64,000 nucleotides of DNA from Desulfopila aestuarii DSM 18488 (GCF_900143695.1 NZ_FRFE01000002.1:186001-250000), one strand, 5' to 3'; shown: positions 35,581 to 45,985, numbered from the stretch's first letter. A program made the numbers and translations. Notes: generated by a model from the sequence alone, not told the origin.

Positions 35581-36236
35581 AATCTGCTCCTAAGTTATTT
35601 CCGCCATTTACCTATTGAACTTTGATTTCCTCTAAACACTATTTTTGATGAAGAGGGATCAGAATGTAGGTTTTGAAACAGGATTGACTTACCAACCTAA
35701 CTCTCTATAAATAGGCCAATTCCTGTCACGACTTTTTTGAAAAATCTTCCACTCCATCTTGACCGTTATTTTCACAACCCCACGCTCAGTGCTTGGCGCT
35801 GAGTTTAATTTTCTATTCACCGGATACCGTTCAACAGGCAGAACCGGAATACCTCTCTGCAAAGTCTACAAATTCCCATACATGGGTACAATTTATATAT
35901 ATGATGTCATATGTGATGTCAAGCTCAATATCATAATCGCATCCATTTTACGGAAAACTGTTGAACGTAGAACCACTTTACTGATAGGTAGCGAGGGTGT
36001 TGAATAGCCTCAGCGCTGGGCTAAGAAGTGAAAGCAGATGAAGACATCAAGCGTAAACAGGAAAGTATCGTCGAAAACAGGTACTGGGTGCCACTTGTGG
36101 TGACGACCATATTCTATATGCGGTCTCTAACTCTTCTTGATGAGAATCACCCCGTCAGAAGAAGTGACACGGTAATCGAGTTTACTCAGGAGTTGGCGAG
36201 GAGCGTACAGAAAGGTTTTCAGGGGGTTGCATGAGG
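35581..36236. other. intergenic, upstream of FAD/Fe-S trio
   Basis: No convincing gene. A 68-codon plus frame from GTG 36028 (ending QKGFQGVA) has only a weak ribosome site and no family match. The useful content is the minus-strand promoter at 35894-35922. Confidence 0.5.
35894..35922 (-). promoter_or_regulatory. sigma-70 promoter for FAD/Fe-S/FAD operon
   Basis: On the minus strand TTGACA and TATATA are exactly 17 bases apart. TGACATCA is repeated within the element, 12 bases apart, which may serve a regulator. The predicted start gives a leader of about 300 bases. Confidence 0.6.
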
Positions 36237-37475
36237 CTACCGTTTACTAACAGCAACCGCAGGCATGGGTTGGCCAGCAACACATTTCCGGACATAGATC
36301 ATTATGATCAAAGGAAAGAGACCACAGAGGAAAAAGCCCAGCACTAATGGCAGGACTGTGCCATTATAGCATTGCCCGATCGTTCCTCCTACCGCAACAG
36401 ACAAGAGCATTTGCACCGAGCTGATAACGGAAGTCGCAATCCCTGCGATGTGTCCCATGGGCTGCAGGGCCATAGAATTGAATGTGCCGAAAAGAACTCC
36501 GAAACTGAAAAATGCAACTGCAAGATAGGTTAAAAAAATATGCAGGTTCGGATGACCCAAGAAATTTCGCGCATACAGATAGAAAACACAAGAGACCACG
36601 GCAAGCATCAATAAAGACAAAAAACTGAGCTTTTCCATCCCAAACCTCATGACAAGCCTAGAGGTTACAAAAGATGAGAAACCTATTGCAATGGCAAGCC
36701 CGCCAAAATACAGAGAGAAAGCATTACCGAGTTCGTACTGCACTTGCAAAATCTGTTGAGCAGAACTGAGATATCCGAGGAAGGCACCGTAAATCATCCC
36801 TGATGCTATCGTGTAATATCGAGTAATCGGGTTTTTACATGTTTCAATCACCCCGGAGATAATCGTTGCAACTGAAAAGGCCTGCCTTCTCTCTATTGGC
36901 AAAGTCTCTGGTTGGCGAATCACAAACCACAATATTGCGAATACACCGATAATGAGAATAAATCCAAAAATAGATCTCCATCCCGCAACAAACAGAATAA
37001 CCTGCCCTATTGAAGGGGCAAGCGCTGGAACCATGATGAATATGACCAATATGAGCGACATCACCCGAGCCATCTCTCTGCCCTCAAGCTTGTCCCGAAT
37101 CATAGCCATAGGGATAATTCTGCAGGTCGCGGCACCGAACCCCTGACAAGCTCTACCTATAAGAAGGAAGGTAAAGTTCGTTGCCAGGATTGAAAGTAAA
37201 CTTCCCAGGATTAAAATCGATATCCCAAGATAAACAGCTTTTTTCCTGCCATATGAGTCAGATAGAGGGCCATAAAGCATTTGCCCAACTGATAGACCGA
37301 AGAAAAACGTATAAATAACCAGCTGGTTATCGTTTGGGTTCTTCACGCCCAAACTTTCTCCTATCACCCCTAAAGCAGGCAAAACTGCATCAATCGTCAA
37401 GGCAACCAGGGACATCAACAGTGCCATAAGACAAATCAATTCCGTATTGCCGCCTTGCGATGTGCTTTTTTTCAT
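36237..37475 (-). CDS. MFS drug transporter, Bcr/CflA type (DHA1)
   Basis: 412 residues with 12 predicted membrane helices. ALTIDAVLPALG has the acidic residue in helix 1 that is typical of Bcr/MdfA, and GPLSDSYGRKKA is motif A between helices 2 and 3. It probably expels small toxic compounds by proton antiport. It follows the second exporter gene by 92 bases on the same strand. AAAGGA precedes the ATG. Confidence 0.9.
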   Translation of the reverse strand: MKKSTSQGGNTELICLMALLMSLVALTIDAVLPALGVIGESLGVKNPNDNQLVIYTFFFGLSVGQMLYGPLSDSYGRKKAVYLGISILILGSLLSILATNFTFLLIGRACQGFGAATCRIIPMAMIRDKLEGREMARVMSLILVIFIMVPALAPSIGQVILFVAGWRSIFGFILIIGVFAILWFVIRQPETLPIERRQAFSVATIISGVIETCKNPITRYYTIASGMIYGAFLGYLSSAQQILQVQYELGNAFSLYFGGLAIAIGFSSFVTSRLVMRFGMEKLSFLSLLMLAVVSCVFYLYARNFLGHPNLHIFLTYLAVAFFSFGVLFGTFNSMALQPMGHIAGIATSVISSVQMLLSVAVGGTIGQCYNGTVLPLVLGFFLCGLFPLIIMIYVRKCVAGQPMPAVAVSKR

Positions 37476-37567
37476 TTATTCCTTTGTTATGACCACAGTT
37501 CGTTCACCAACCTCAATACCGAAAGGCCGTCCGAGAAGAGAGATATCCTCCAAATGCGATCTGGAGA

Positions 37568-39028
37568 TCAACTGGCAGCACGTGTATTTGCAGAACCGCT
37601 TTTGGAACGTTGCTTTTCCCCGGCATAGGCTTTGATGTTGAGGATAAATGCAATTGCAATCAATACAGCAGCTGCGCAGAAGGCATCATGCAAACCACGT
37701 ATTTGCGCCTGAACCGGTGCAACAGATGCCCCTACCTCGGTACCGGCCCCTGCATAGAAGATAGTGCGCCCGGCCCAGATAGCACCAATGACAGCCACAC
37801 CGACAGTTTGACCTAAGGTTCGTGACTGGGCCATCATTCCGGAGACAATGCCCATTTGATGTCGCGGTGCCGCCCCCATAATAGCACTGTTGTTGGGCGA
37901 CAGGAATATACCTATCCCCGCACCAATGGCAAAGATACGCACAGCATAGCCCCAGAGGGAGGTATCCTGATTCAGGCTGCTGGCGCTCAAAAAACCGACA
38001 AACATCAACCCCAGGCCAACCATTATGATTTTTCGGCCACTCATACGGTCTGACAACGAACCTGCAATGGGCGAAGTCACCCCCAGCATCACCGGAATTA
38101 TGCCCATGAGCAACCCCACCTTTATTGAAGGAAGGCCGAGGATATTTTCCAGATAAAACGGGAGAAGAATGATGCTGCCCCCCAGAGCAACAAAGCTGAT
38201 AAAACCTGTGGTCAGATTCACACTGAACAGTGAGTTCTTAAACAATTGCGGGTCAATCATAGGTTGGTGAACTTTGTGCTCGATGAAGACAAATATCACA
38301 AGTATGGCTAGACCACCCCCTGTAATTACCCAGACAAGTGGATGGGAAAATCCCTGTTTTTGTCCAAACGTCAAGCCCAGCAATAACGACAGTAAACCAA
38401 AACAAAGAAACGAAGCCCCTAAAAGATCAAAGTGCTGGCCGCCCTTGGGTTTAAAATCAGGCACAAAGCGATACGCCATGATAATTCCGAGTGTCGCGAC
38501 AGGCAGATTGACAAAAAATATCCAGTGCCACGAGAGAAATCCGAGGATGACACCCCCCAGAGCCGGACCGGTTATGATTCCTGCGGACACGATTGCTCCG
38601 ATCAGGCCCATGGCCCTGCCCCTCTCTTCCGCAGGAAATGCTTCCGTAACTATGGCAGCTCCAAGGGCCATGACCATAGCGGCACCAATAGCCTGCAGCA
38701 TCCGAAAACCAATAAGCCAGTTCACCGTCATCGACAATCCACACAGGACGGACCCCAGGGTAAAAATGGCAAATCCAAGCATATAGATAGTCTTTTTACC
38801 AACCATATCCGCAAGCCGTCCGATGCCGGCCATGGTGCAGGTAATGGTGAGCAGATAGGCTAACACAACCCATTGGACATTTGCGAATTCGGTATGCAGA
38901 GCACGAACCAGCGTTGGAAGCGAGACGTTAATTATGCTGGTATCGAGCGTCGCGAGAAATACCCCTGTGCCTACTGCCGCCAGGATGTGCCATTTGCGGC
39001 TGTAGTCTATCGTATCGGAGTTGGGCAT
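37568..39028 (-). CDS. MFS transporter, 14-helix DHA2 (EmrB/QacA) type
   Basis: 486 residues with about 14 membrane helices. LATLDTSIINVSLPTL is the DHA2 helix-1 signature; GRLADMVGKKTIYMLG is motif A, and GPALGGVILGFLSWHWIFFVNLP is motif C. It is a proton-driven exporter. No ribosome site is obvious before the ATG. Sitting beside a second exporter and a dioxygenase-like gene, it may help remove phenolic or aromatic compounds. Confidence 0.9.
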   Translation of the reverse strand: MPNSDTIDYSRKWHILAAVGTGVFLATLDTSIINVSLPTLVRALHTEFANVQWVVLAYLLTITCTMAGIGRLADMVGKKTIYMLGFAIFTLGSVLCGLSMTVNWLIGFRMLQAIGAAMVMALGAAIVTEAFPAEERGRAMGLIGAIVSAGIITGPALGGVILGFLSWHWIFFVNLPVATLGIIMAYRFVPDFKPKGGQHFDLLGASFLCFGLLSLLLGLTFGQKQGFSHPLVWVITGGGLAILVIFVFIEHKVHQPMIDPQLFKNSLFSVNLTTGFISFVALGGSIILLPFYLENILGLPSIKVGLLMGIIPVMLGVTSPIAGSLSDRMSGRKIIMVGLGLMFVGFLSASSLNQDTSLWGYAVRIFAIGAGIGIFLSPNNSAIMGAAPRHQMGIVSGMMAQSRTLGQTVGVAVIGAIWAGRTIFYAGAGTEVGASVAPVQAQIRGLHDAFCAAAVLIAIAFILNIKAYAGEKQRSKSGSANTRAAS

Positions 39029-39227
39029 AGTCTATATTTGCAGGCCGTGAGTGAGCCTTGAAAAATTTATGGTGCAGTCCACACTCCGACTCTACCCTTC
39101 AACTGTTTGAAAAAGCACACCGGAGATCAATCTGTGCCGTCACAGGAACGAACCTGTTGATGAACGGTACATCTTCACATTCTGTTACGTTGAACATATT
39201 ACCGCTCTCTGGATAGTCTGGAGATTT

Positions 39228-40067
39228 TCAATCCGTTGTCGACCAGATATACATGCTGGCCGTTCTCTCCATATATTCTACTTCAACAACTCTGTCGGCT
39301 GGCCCACCTGCGACCCCATAACAGACATGTAACGGTAATAAATGCTCCTCGCGAGGATGACAGTATCTCGCAGCGCGACTATCATCCCAACGAACAAGCT
39401 GCTGTTCTCTTTCTGATTCTGACAACTCTCTACTGACCATAACATTTCTCAGCCAGCCCTCAAACTCCTGATTCAGTCCAATCGTCGCAGCGGTTGGCGG
39501 TTCTCGAAAGGCCCTGAGATTATGAAAGGACGAGCCAGAACCGATGATTAAAATATTTTCTTTTCGCAACTCTCGTATGGCCTTGCCCAATTGCATGTGC
39601 TGGCCAGGATCCAGACTGCTCAAAAGAGATAACTGCAAACACGGTACAATTGCATCCGGATACATGAGCATGAGCGGCACAAAAAGACCGTGGTCGTAGC
39701 CTCGCGTACTATCCAGGGATGATTTTATACCGCTGGCATTGAGGATAGTCGATATCCTTCTTGCGAGTTCGGGATGACCGGGAGCCGGATAGGTAATCCT
39801 ATATGACTCTTCTGGAAAACCATAATAATCGTACAGCATTTCAGGATGCGGAGAACTTTGAACAACCGGTGCATCTTCTTCCCAGTGAGCACTGATCACC
39901 AGGATCGCCTGTGGGGAAATGAGCAATGTCGGCACCTCTTGAAAAAAATCGATCAGATTTGCATGCCGAGGGTCCTTGAGTAAGGGCCATGGTCCGCCAC
40001 CATGAGAGATAAAAATAATTGAGCCTAGCTGCTGATCGCCCGCACCATAAACCGTTTTGCTCCCCAT
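39228..40067 (-). CDS. LigB-type class III extradiol dioxygenase (DODA/YgiD-like)
   Basis: 279 residues. Family marks: IFISHGGGP near residue 15, ILVISAHWEED, TRGYDHGLFVPLMLMYPDA, GSGSSFHNLRAF and REEHLLPLHVCYGVAGG. The histidines of the first groups are the expected non-haem iron or zinc ligands. YgiD opens L-DOPA-like catechols with O2. In an organism that otherwise looks anaerobic this may be used for detoxification under O2 exposure, or the protein may have lost dioxygenation. The ATG at 40067 follows GGGGA; the frame is open from 40127. Confidence 0.88.
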   Translation of the reverse strand: MGSKTVYGAGDQQLGSIIFISHGGGPWPLLKDPRHANLIDFFQEVPTLLISPQAILVISAHWEEDAPVVQSSPHPEMLYDYYGFPEESYRITYPAPGHPELARRISTILNASGIKSSLDSTRGYDHGLFVPLMLMYPDAIVPCLQLSLLSSLDPGQHMQLGKAIRELRKENILIIGSGSSFHNLRAFREPPTAATIGLNQEFEGWLRNVMVSRELSESEREQQLVRWDDSRAARYCHPREEHLLPLHVCYGVAGGPADRVVEVEYMERTASMYIWSTTD

Positions 40068-40341
40068 ACCTGGTCCCCTTTTTACACGTGTTTGTTTGCC
40101 GCCTCGAGTTGAAAAGGTGAAAATCACATCAACATAAAATCACATCATTCTAACTACCCTGAAAAATTCTCATTTTGCCTTAGGTCTACAATGAGCACGA
40201 AAACATGTTCTTCCAATAGTTGAGAATGAAAATTAGATGTGGAATGCTAAAATCGTCCAGAAAACACCACCCATAACTTCATTTTTCTGGAAGAATTGTG
40301 CATGGACAAGGAGAGTGTTCTATAGGCATAGAATTGACAGT

Positions 40342-40368
40342 TTCGATGTCGCCCCAGGCGACATCGAA
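40342..40368 (-). terminator. perfect 12-bp hairpin after the Usp gene
   Basis: TTCGATGTCGCC and GGCGACATCGAA pair perfectly around a 3-base loop, 35 bases past the Usp stop. There is no T-run, so it may be a factor-dependent end or an mRNA stabiliser. The rest of 40068-40402 holds no gene. Confidence 0.55.
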
Positions 40369-40402
40369 CAGATCAATCGATGAAATGCTGCTGCAAAAAA
40401 TG

Positions 40403-40921
40403 CTAATTTACACCGGTAGGAACAACCAAGGTTGGAATTTTAGACTTTTTCAATATCGCTTTGATGTTATGACCAACCGAGGTTCCTGACAATAACCCCT
40501 TACTGGCCCCCATAACAATCAGATCGCACGAGTGTTCTGCAGCCTGTGCCAAAATTTCTTCAACAACCTCACCATCTTTAACGATTATCTCATGCTGAAG
40601 CACACCGCATTTATCATTTTCAATATTTGCTTCCCGACAAAATTCGCTCAACGCGGTACGTACCATTTGCTTGGGAGATACCTTACCCACAAGTGCGTGC
40701 CGGGCTTCTTCTTTGTTTTTCAATAAAATTTCACTCCACTCCGTAATACCAAACAGCCCCCTCAAACGACTGTCATAGTTTTCTGGCATCTTCTCAATGA
40801 CATGCAACAGAATAATCTTTGCATTGAGTTGAGTGGCCAATACAGCTACATGGTTAAAGGTAACCCTGCTGGTATCCGAAAGATTTGACGTGAAAAGGAT
40901 GGTTTTAATGCTTTTCAACAT
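40403..40921 (-). CDS. universal stress protein (UspA family)
   Basis: 172 residues with one Usp fold: KTILFTSNLSDTSR at the start, ILLHVIEKMP, then DLIVMGASKG and GTSVGHNIKAILKKSKIPTLVV. The last part is the G-x2-G-x9-G-type ATP-binding motif, here with Ser/Thr variants. A cytoplasmic stress-response protein. AAGGAG lies ten bases before the ATG. Monocistronic. Confidence 0.9.
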   Translation of the reverse strand: MLKSIKTILFTSNLSDTSRVTFNHVAVLATQLNAKIILLHVIEKMPENYDSRLRGLFGITEWSEILLKNKEEARHALVGKVSPKQMVRTALSEFCREANIENDKCGVLQHEIIVKDGEVVEEILAQAAEHSCDLIVMGASKGLLSGTSVGHNIKAILKKSKIPTLVVPTGVN

Positions 40922-41298
40922 AATTTGTAGACTCCTTAGTAAGAATAAAAGTTCGATTGTTGCTCAATGCTCAAGCGTCCGATGATCACCTGCTCCCGAG
41001 ATCACGAGTGGAGCAATTTGCCACATGATCACGAACAGATTATGCGCCCAACAAAACACCTTAAAAAAGTAAATCGTAAAACAGGTTAAAGCAATGACCG
41101 TGAAAACCGGCTTTCACTGCATATGCTTGTCGATTTTTCTGCCAGGGCGAATTCAATTCCTGGTTAAGGTAATCTTCATTGCGGGATAAGTACTGCACCG
41201 CCACCGCCCCTGATACCTGCTTGCTACCGGTCTGGCTTTTCAACAAACCGGTAGCGTGAACAATGGACTTGTGGAGTCGGGAAAATCGAACCGTTACG
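40922..41298. other. spacer between GntR and Usp genes
   Basis: No gene. It holds a 9-bp perfect hairpin (GCTACCGGT at 41223 with ACCGGTAGC ending at 41255), 44 bases after the GntR stop and lacking a T-run, which may end the GntR transcript. Confidence 0.5.
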
Positions 41299-41955
41299 TT
41301 ATTCTTTTGCGAAAATGATAGGGAACAAGGATTGCTTTGAGTTCCTGTAATGGGCTCGAATCCTTTCTTTGGCCAGTTCCACATCTTTGAGGCGTATCGC
41401 CTCATAAAGCTCATGGTGCTCATTCCGGATCGCCTCGATCCGACTCATTATCAGATCATCTGTGCGGAAACGCAGGAAGATCTTTTGCGACAAATCTCTG
41501 TATCTGCGAACGAACAGCTCATTACCCGTCATTTCCATTATTGCCACGTGGAACTCTGTGTCAAGAATGAACATCTTCCGGGTAACCTGATTGGAAATAG
41601 CATTTTCGTAGGCGATTTTCTGTTTTTCAACCTTCTGCAATCCTTGATCAGTCATATTCCGGATCGCCTGGCTGATAAACCCGACCTCCAGCACTTCACG
41701 GATTTCATACAGATCCTCAGCCTCTTTCTGCGTCATTTTGTGAACTGAATATCCCTGGTTCGGAACAAAATCAAGATACCCCTCCTGAGCAAGCATCCCT
41801 AAGGCATTATTTACCGGTGTCCGGCTCACCTGAAGCTGTTTGGCCAGATCGACGAAAACTAATCGTTGCCCCGGGACTATCTCGTAATTGAGCATCAGCT
41901 CAATGATTCGGTTGTACACCTTTAAGGAGAGATTCTTGTTTTTTTTGATTGCCAT
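41299..41955 (-). CDS. GntR-family regulator (FadR/FCD subfamily)
   Basis: 218 residues. The N-terminal winged helix runs over residues 10-75 (VYNRIIELMLNYEIVPGQRL, QLQVSRTPVNNALGMLAQEGYL). The FCD domain has DLYEIREVLEVGFISQAI, DTEFHVAIMEMTGNELF and RNEHHELYEAIRLKDVELA, with Asp/His metal ligands. FCD proteins sense carboxylic acids. It is divergent from the CoA-ligase/OFA operon and 333 bases from the palindrome at 42288, making it the nearest candidate to bind there. Confidence 0.9.
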   Translation of the reverse strand: MAIKKNKNLSLKVYNRIIELMLNYEIVPGQRLVFVDLAKQLQVSRTPVNNALGMLAQEGYLDFVPNQGYSVHKMTQKEAEDLYEIREVLEVGFISQAIRNMTDQGLQKVEKQKIAYENAISNQVTRKMFILDTEFHVAIMEMTGNELFVRRYRDLSQKIFLRFRTDDLIMSRIEAIRNEHHELYEAIRLKDVELAKERIRAHYRNSKQSLFPIIFAKE

Positions 41956-42267
41956 ACTCTATTATTTTAATATTATGATACATATTTACATATGCTTTCA
42001 GCTTTCCAACCGCAAGCAACGTCTCATGCTCATGAACCATGAGCTCTTCCATCAGTATGAATTCTGTGCCAAATTCATAGATAACACGCAACTTTGCATT
42101 TTACTATTCCTCCTGACATGTGTCAATCATCGTTAATAATGCAACTTCCAGCCTCCGCCAACCATAACAATGACCTACCGTTTCAACCTTTATTTTTCTT
42201 CACCCTATCCATATAAAATATGCACTTTTTGTCGTCTTTTTGGATCAATTATCATATAAGGAAATTC
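41956..42267. other. AT-rich divergent spacer
   Basis: No gene seen. This stretch separates the GntR start from the promoter of the CoA-ligase operon. Small frames on both strands have no ribosome sites. Confidence 0.5.
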
Positions 42268-42310
42268 TTGACACTTCTCCGACTGCGTGCAATATTGCAT
42301 GCAATTGGCG
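42268..42310 (+). promoter_or_regulatory. promoter overlapped by TGCAATATTGCA palindrome, CoA-ligase operon
   Basis: TTGACA (42268-42273) and AATATT (42291-42296) are 17 bases apart. The -10 lies inside the perfect 12-bp palindrome TGCAATATTGCA (42288-42299), followed by GCATGCAATTGG. The same arrangement of -35 and GCAATATTGC occurs at 10279-10314. Confidence 0.65.
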
Positions 42311-42420
42311 CATTGGCAAGATTCTTTCATATCCAGTGTTGCTGTTACCTGTTAGCACCGAAAAAGAAATCAAACTGACATCTATATAATGTCGGATACT
42401 TAGCTCATTAAGGAGAACGC

Positions 42421-43584
42421 ATGAAGATTCACGAGTATCAAGCAAAAGAATTATTCAGGCAGTACGATATTCCTGTGCCTGAAGGCGGAACGGCTACAAA
42501 TGTTGAAGCTGCCCAGCAAGTCGCTTCTTCCCTCGGTCAGTTTCCAGTTGTTGTTAAAGCCCAGATTCATGCTGGAGGGCGGGGTTTAGGCGGCGGCGTA
42601 AAACTTGCCAGCTCCATGGATGAGGTTAAGGTCCTTGCCTCGGAGATAATTGGCATGAACCTGGTCACGCACCAGACCGGCCCGGAAGGGCAACAGGTGA
42701 AAACTGTCCTCGTTGAGCAGGGATTGAATATTGCCAAGGAGCTGTATTTAAGTCTGGTTGCAGACCGTGCCACTGGCAAGATTGTCATAATGGCCAGTGA
42801 AGCCGGTGGTATGAACATCGAGGAAGTTGCCGAAAAAACACCTGAGAAAATCATCAAAACCTATATCAACCCCCTGGGAACCATTCAGCCATACCACTGC
42901 AGGGAGATATGTTTTGGTCTTAACCTTGAAAAAGAGCTGCTCAAGCCGGCTTTTGCCTTACTCAGCAACCTCTACAGACTTTTTATTGACTACGATTGCT
43001 CTCTGCTCGAAATCAATCCGCTCATCATTACTGCTGAGAAAGCCATTATCGCCTTGGATGCGAAAATCAATTTTGACTCCAATGCGCTGTTTCGCCATAA
43101 GGCACTCCTTGAGTATCGAGATCTTGACGAGGAGGATCCCCTCGAGGTTGAAGCATCCAAATATAACCTCAACTATATAAACTTATCAGGCAATATCGGC
43201 AACATGGTCAACGGTGCCGGACTTGCAATGGCGACCATGGACATCATTAAGCAGGCTGGTGCCGAACCCGCCAATTTCCTTGATGTCGGTGGTGGTGCAG
43301 ATGCTGAAATGGTGGAGAATGGTTTTCGTCTTATCCTGAGCGATCCAAACGTCAAAGGAATTCTGATCAATATTTTCGGAGGAATCCTGCGTTGCGACGT
43401 CTTGGCTCAAGGTGTTGTGCAGGCTGCGAAAAAAGTCGACCTCAAGGTACCGGTTGTCGTTCGAATGGAAGGAACGAATGTAGATGAAGGGCGCCGGATA
43501 CTTGCCGAATCAGGTCTCAATCTCATTACGGCTATCGATCTTGCTGATGCAGCTGCCAAAATTGCCGAGATTGCTCGAAGCTGA
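42421..43584 (+). CDS. sucC: succinyl-CoA synthetase-type ligase, beta subunit (ADP-forming)
   Basis: 387 residues, matching SucC/MtkA length. The start [21 protein letters not shown], the ATP-grasp segment [24 protein letters not shown] (Mg-binding) and [16 protein letters not shown] are all present. It makes or uses acyl-CoA from a dicarboxylate with ATP. Succinate is the default substrate, but a malate- or other acid-CoA ligase cannot be excluded, especially as the operon is locally regulated and carries its own carboxylate transporter. AAGGAG precedes the ATG. Confidence 0.88.
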   Translation: MKIHEYQAKELFRQYDIPVPEGGTATNVEAAQQVASSLGQFPVVVKAQIHAGGRGLGGGVKLASSMDEVKVLASEIIGMNLVTHQTGPEGQQVKTVLVEQGLNIAKELYLSLVADRATGKIVIMASEAGGMNIEEVAEKTPEKIIKTYINPLGTIQPYHCREICFGLNLEKELLKPAFALLSNLYRLFIDYDCSLLEINPLIITAEKAIIALDAKINFDSNALFRHKALLEYRDLDEEDPLEVEASKYNLNYINLSGNIGNMVNGAGLAMATMDIIKQAGAEPANFLDVGGGADAEMVENGFRLILSDPNVKGILINIFGGILRCDVLAQGVVQAAKKVDLKVPVVVRMEGTNVDEGRRILAESGLNLITAIDLADAAAKIAEIARS

Positions 43585-43616
43585 AAACAGGAAAACCACA
43601 TACGAGGCATTACGAC

Positions 43617-44498
43617 ATGAGTATATTTGTAAATAACGAAACGAAGGTTCTCGTCCAGGGAATCACCGGCAAAGAGGGACAGTTCCATTCACGCCAGTGT
43701 ATAGCCTACGGCACAAAAATCGTCGCCGGGGTAACACCTGGGAAAGGCGGCATGATGATGGACGATGTGCCGGTATTTAATACTGTCAAATCGGCGGCCG
43801 AGGCTACCGGTGCCAACTGCAGCCTGATTTTCGTACCTCCCGCTTTTGCTGCCGACTCTATTCAGGAAGCAGTCGACGCTGGTATTGATCTTGTTGTCTG
43901 CATCACTGAAGGTATCCCGGTTCTGGACATGATGCGGGTGAAGAACTACATGACAGGCTCTTCTACACGATTAATCGGACCGAACTGCCCGGGCATCATC
44001 ACCCCAGGCTCATGCAAGATTGGCATCATGCCCGCAGCCATCCATAAACCAGGCGGACCGATAGGCGTTGTATCCCGGTCCGGCACCCTCACCTATGAGG
44101 TTGTCCACCAATTGACTCGCGAAGGTATAGGACAGACGACCTGCATCGGAATTGGCGGTGACCCTGTAAACGGCACCAACTTTATCGATTGCCTCAAAGC
44201 ATTTGAGCAAGATGACGAAACAAAAGGGATTGTCATGGTCGGTGAAATAGGTGGAAGCGCCGAAGAGGAGGCAGCTGACTTCATCAAGCAACATGTCACC
44301 AAACCAGTAGTCGGTTTTATCGCCGGTCTAACCGCTCCTCCAGGACGTCGTATGGGTCACGCCGGAGCCATTATCAGTGGCGGCAGCGGAACCGGTCAGG
44401 CGAAGATTGAGGCCATGAAGGCGAACGGCATTCATGTTTGTGAGAACCTTGGGTCGCTTGGCAAAGTTTGTGTCGATGCCTTTGCAAATGCTGTCTAA
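43617..44498 (+). CDS. sucD: succinyl-CoA synthetase-type ligase, alpha subunit
   Basis: 293 residues. [18 protein letters not shown] is the CoA-binding start, and [13 protein letters not shown] and [13 protein letters not shown] follow. [11 protein letters not shown] contains the histidine phosphorylated during the reaction. It starts 32 bases after the beta gene with its own GAGG site. Together they form a complete alpha/beta ligase. Confidence 0.9.
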   Translation: MSIFVNNETKVLVQGITGKEGQFHSRQCIAYGTKIVAGVTPGKGGMMMDDVPVFNTVKSAAEATGANCSLIFVPPAFAADSIQEAVDAGIDLVVCITEGIPVLDMMRVKNYMTGSSTRLIGPNCPGIITPGSCKIGIMPAAIHKPGGPIGVVSRSGTLTYEVVHQLTREGIGQTTCIGIGGDPVNGTNFIDCLKAFEQDDETKGIVMVGEIGGSAEEEAADFIKQHVTKPVVGFIAGLTAPPGRRMGHAGAIISGGSGTGQAKIEAMKANGIHVCENLGSLGKVCVDAFANAV

Positions 44499-44558
44499 AA
44501 GCGTTCTGCAAGACACCAGTCACGAGAACTCATAGTACAATACAACGTGATAAATCGT

Positions 44559-44590
44559 ACAGGGTGTGACTTGAATGAGTCGCACCCTGT
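44559..44590 (+). promoter_or_regulatory. 13-bp hairpin between sucD and the OFA transporter gene
   Basis: ACAGGGTGTGACT and AGTCGCACCCTGT pair with one G-T wobble around a 6-base loop. No T-run follows. It probably protects the upstream mRNA or reduces read-through into the transporter gene. Confidence 0.6.
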
Positions 44591-44681
44591 ATGCGTCTCA
44601 TAGCAAAGAAAAACGTATACAAATCGCTCTATCTGTACCCCGCAGACATCATAAGCAATAACGGAGAGTAATTTTCGCATC

Positions 44682-45965
44682 ATGAATTCTTCAACCCATA
44701 TTACCATCACCATCTCACGTGGCTGGCTGACGACTGTCGGCGCCACAGGCATCGGCCTGGTGCTGGGTATTCTTTACGTCTGGAGTGTCGTGAAGGCCGG
44801 TATTCCCGATGCCTGGGGCTGGTCCAATGCAGATAAAGCCCTGCCCTATTCCATCATGGCTATCGCTTTTTCAATAGCTATGGTACCGGCCGGTCGCCTG
44901 CAGGATCGGATTGGACCCCGTCTCATAATAATGATAGGAGGATTTTTAACCGGCCTTGGTTGTATTATCTGTGGACTTGGCGGCAACTCTCTTCTCGCCT
45001 ATGTCATAGGTTTCGGCATCATTACCGGGACCGGTGTCGGATTCGGTTACAGCGCCCTGACACCCACAGCGATGAAATGGTTTCCCCCTGAAAAAACCGG
45101 TCTCATTGTCGGTATCGTTGTTTCCGGAAGCGGCCTGGCTCCGGTATTTTTAGCACCAATCAGCGCCTGGGCTCTCACCTTTTTCCAGACAACGAACAGC
45201 CAGGGTGTTATCGAAAAAGGCGTACCTGCCACCATGATCGTTCTCGGTCTTGGCATCTGGCTGGTGGTGGGAACCCTCGTGTCGCTCATCCGTACGCCCC
45301 CCTTAGGTTTCTCACCAACACCTGAAAAGCAGATACACAGCAGTAAACCCAAAAACATTCCGAGTGCCGATGCAACATGGAAACAGATGCTCGCCACTGT
45401 CCAGTTCTGGTTGTTGTTCTGCATGTTTTTTGCCGGTTCATCCACTGGTCTGATCTTTATCAGCGTCGCCAGTGATCTTGGCAAAAAGACGCTTGGAACC
45501 TGGGCATTTTTAGCCGTCATTGTCCTTTCTTTCGGCAATACGGGGGGCCGCCTTCTGGCCGGATTCATATCTGATAAAATTGGCCGGATGGCAACGCTCT
45601 TTGCAGAATTTGTCTGCCAGGGGCTGATAGTCAGCCTGCTCTTCTGGCTTACCAAGTCGGGTGGAGGTTCCTGGCCAATTGTGCTTTTTGTGGTATTCAT
45701 GATTGGTTTGAATTACGGCTCCAACCACACGCTTTTTCCCGCAACCTGCAAAGATTATTACGGTATCAACAACTTTGGTTTCAATTACGGCCTCCTCTTC
45801 AGTGCATTTGGAACAGCTGGCCTCATTATGCCATGGCTTAACGGCCTCCTACAGGACATTACCGGGAAACCTGACATTTCCTACATTATGATCATTTGCA
45901 TGATGGCCGCCTCGGCGATACTGGCCCTGGTCAGTTTACGAATGGGACCGCCTCGTACCCTTTAA
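44682..45965 (+). CDS. OFA-family MFS carboxylate transporter
   Basis: 427 residues, 12 membrane helices. GIGLVLGILYVWSVVKAGIPDAWGWSN is typical of the oxalate:formate antiporter family, as are the motif-A-like GRLQDRIGPR and GFISDKIGRM. It likely moves a small carboxylate by antiport or proton symport. It follows sucD by 183 bases and precedes the kinase-like gene by 20. The placement suggests that its substrate, or the CoA-ligase product, is linked to the sucCD-type enzyme. Confidence 0.88.
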   Translation: MNSSTHITITISRGWLTTVGATGIGLVLGILYVWSVVKAGIPDAWGWSNADKALPYSIMAIAFSIAMVPAGRLQDRIGPRLIIMIGGFLTGLGCIICGLGGNSLLAYVIGFGIITGTGVGFGYSALTPTAMKWFPPEKTGLIVGIVVSGSGLAPVFLAPISAWALTFFQTTNSQGVIEKGVPATMIVLGLGIWLVVGTLVSLIRTPPLGFSPTPEKQIHSSKPKNIPSADATWKQMLATVQFWLLFCMFFAGSSTGLIFISVASDLGKKTLGTWAFLAVIVLSFGNTGGRLLAGFISDKIGRMATLFAEFVCQGLIVSLLFWLTKSGGGSWPIVLFVVFMIGLNYGSNHTLFPATCKDYYGINNFGFNYGLLFSAFGTAGLIMPWLNGLLQDITGKPDISYIMIICMMAASAILALVSLRMGPPRTL

Positions 45966-45985
45966 CCACATTACGTGAGGGAATT

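Noticed and set aside
36028-36234. 68-codon plus frame next to the MFS gene
   Set aside because: GTG start with weak ribosome site and no recognisable family; could be chance.
41061-41423. 120-codon frame overlapping the end of the GntR gene
   Set aside because: It overlaps the real gene in another frame on the same strand and shows no domain.
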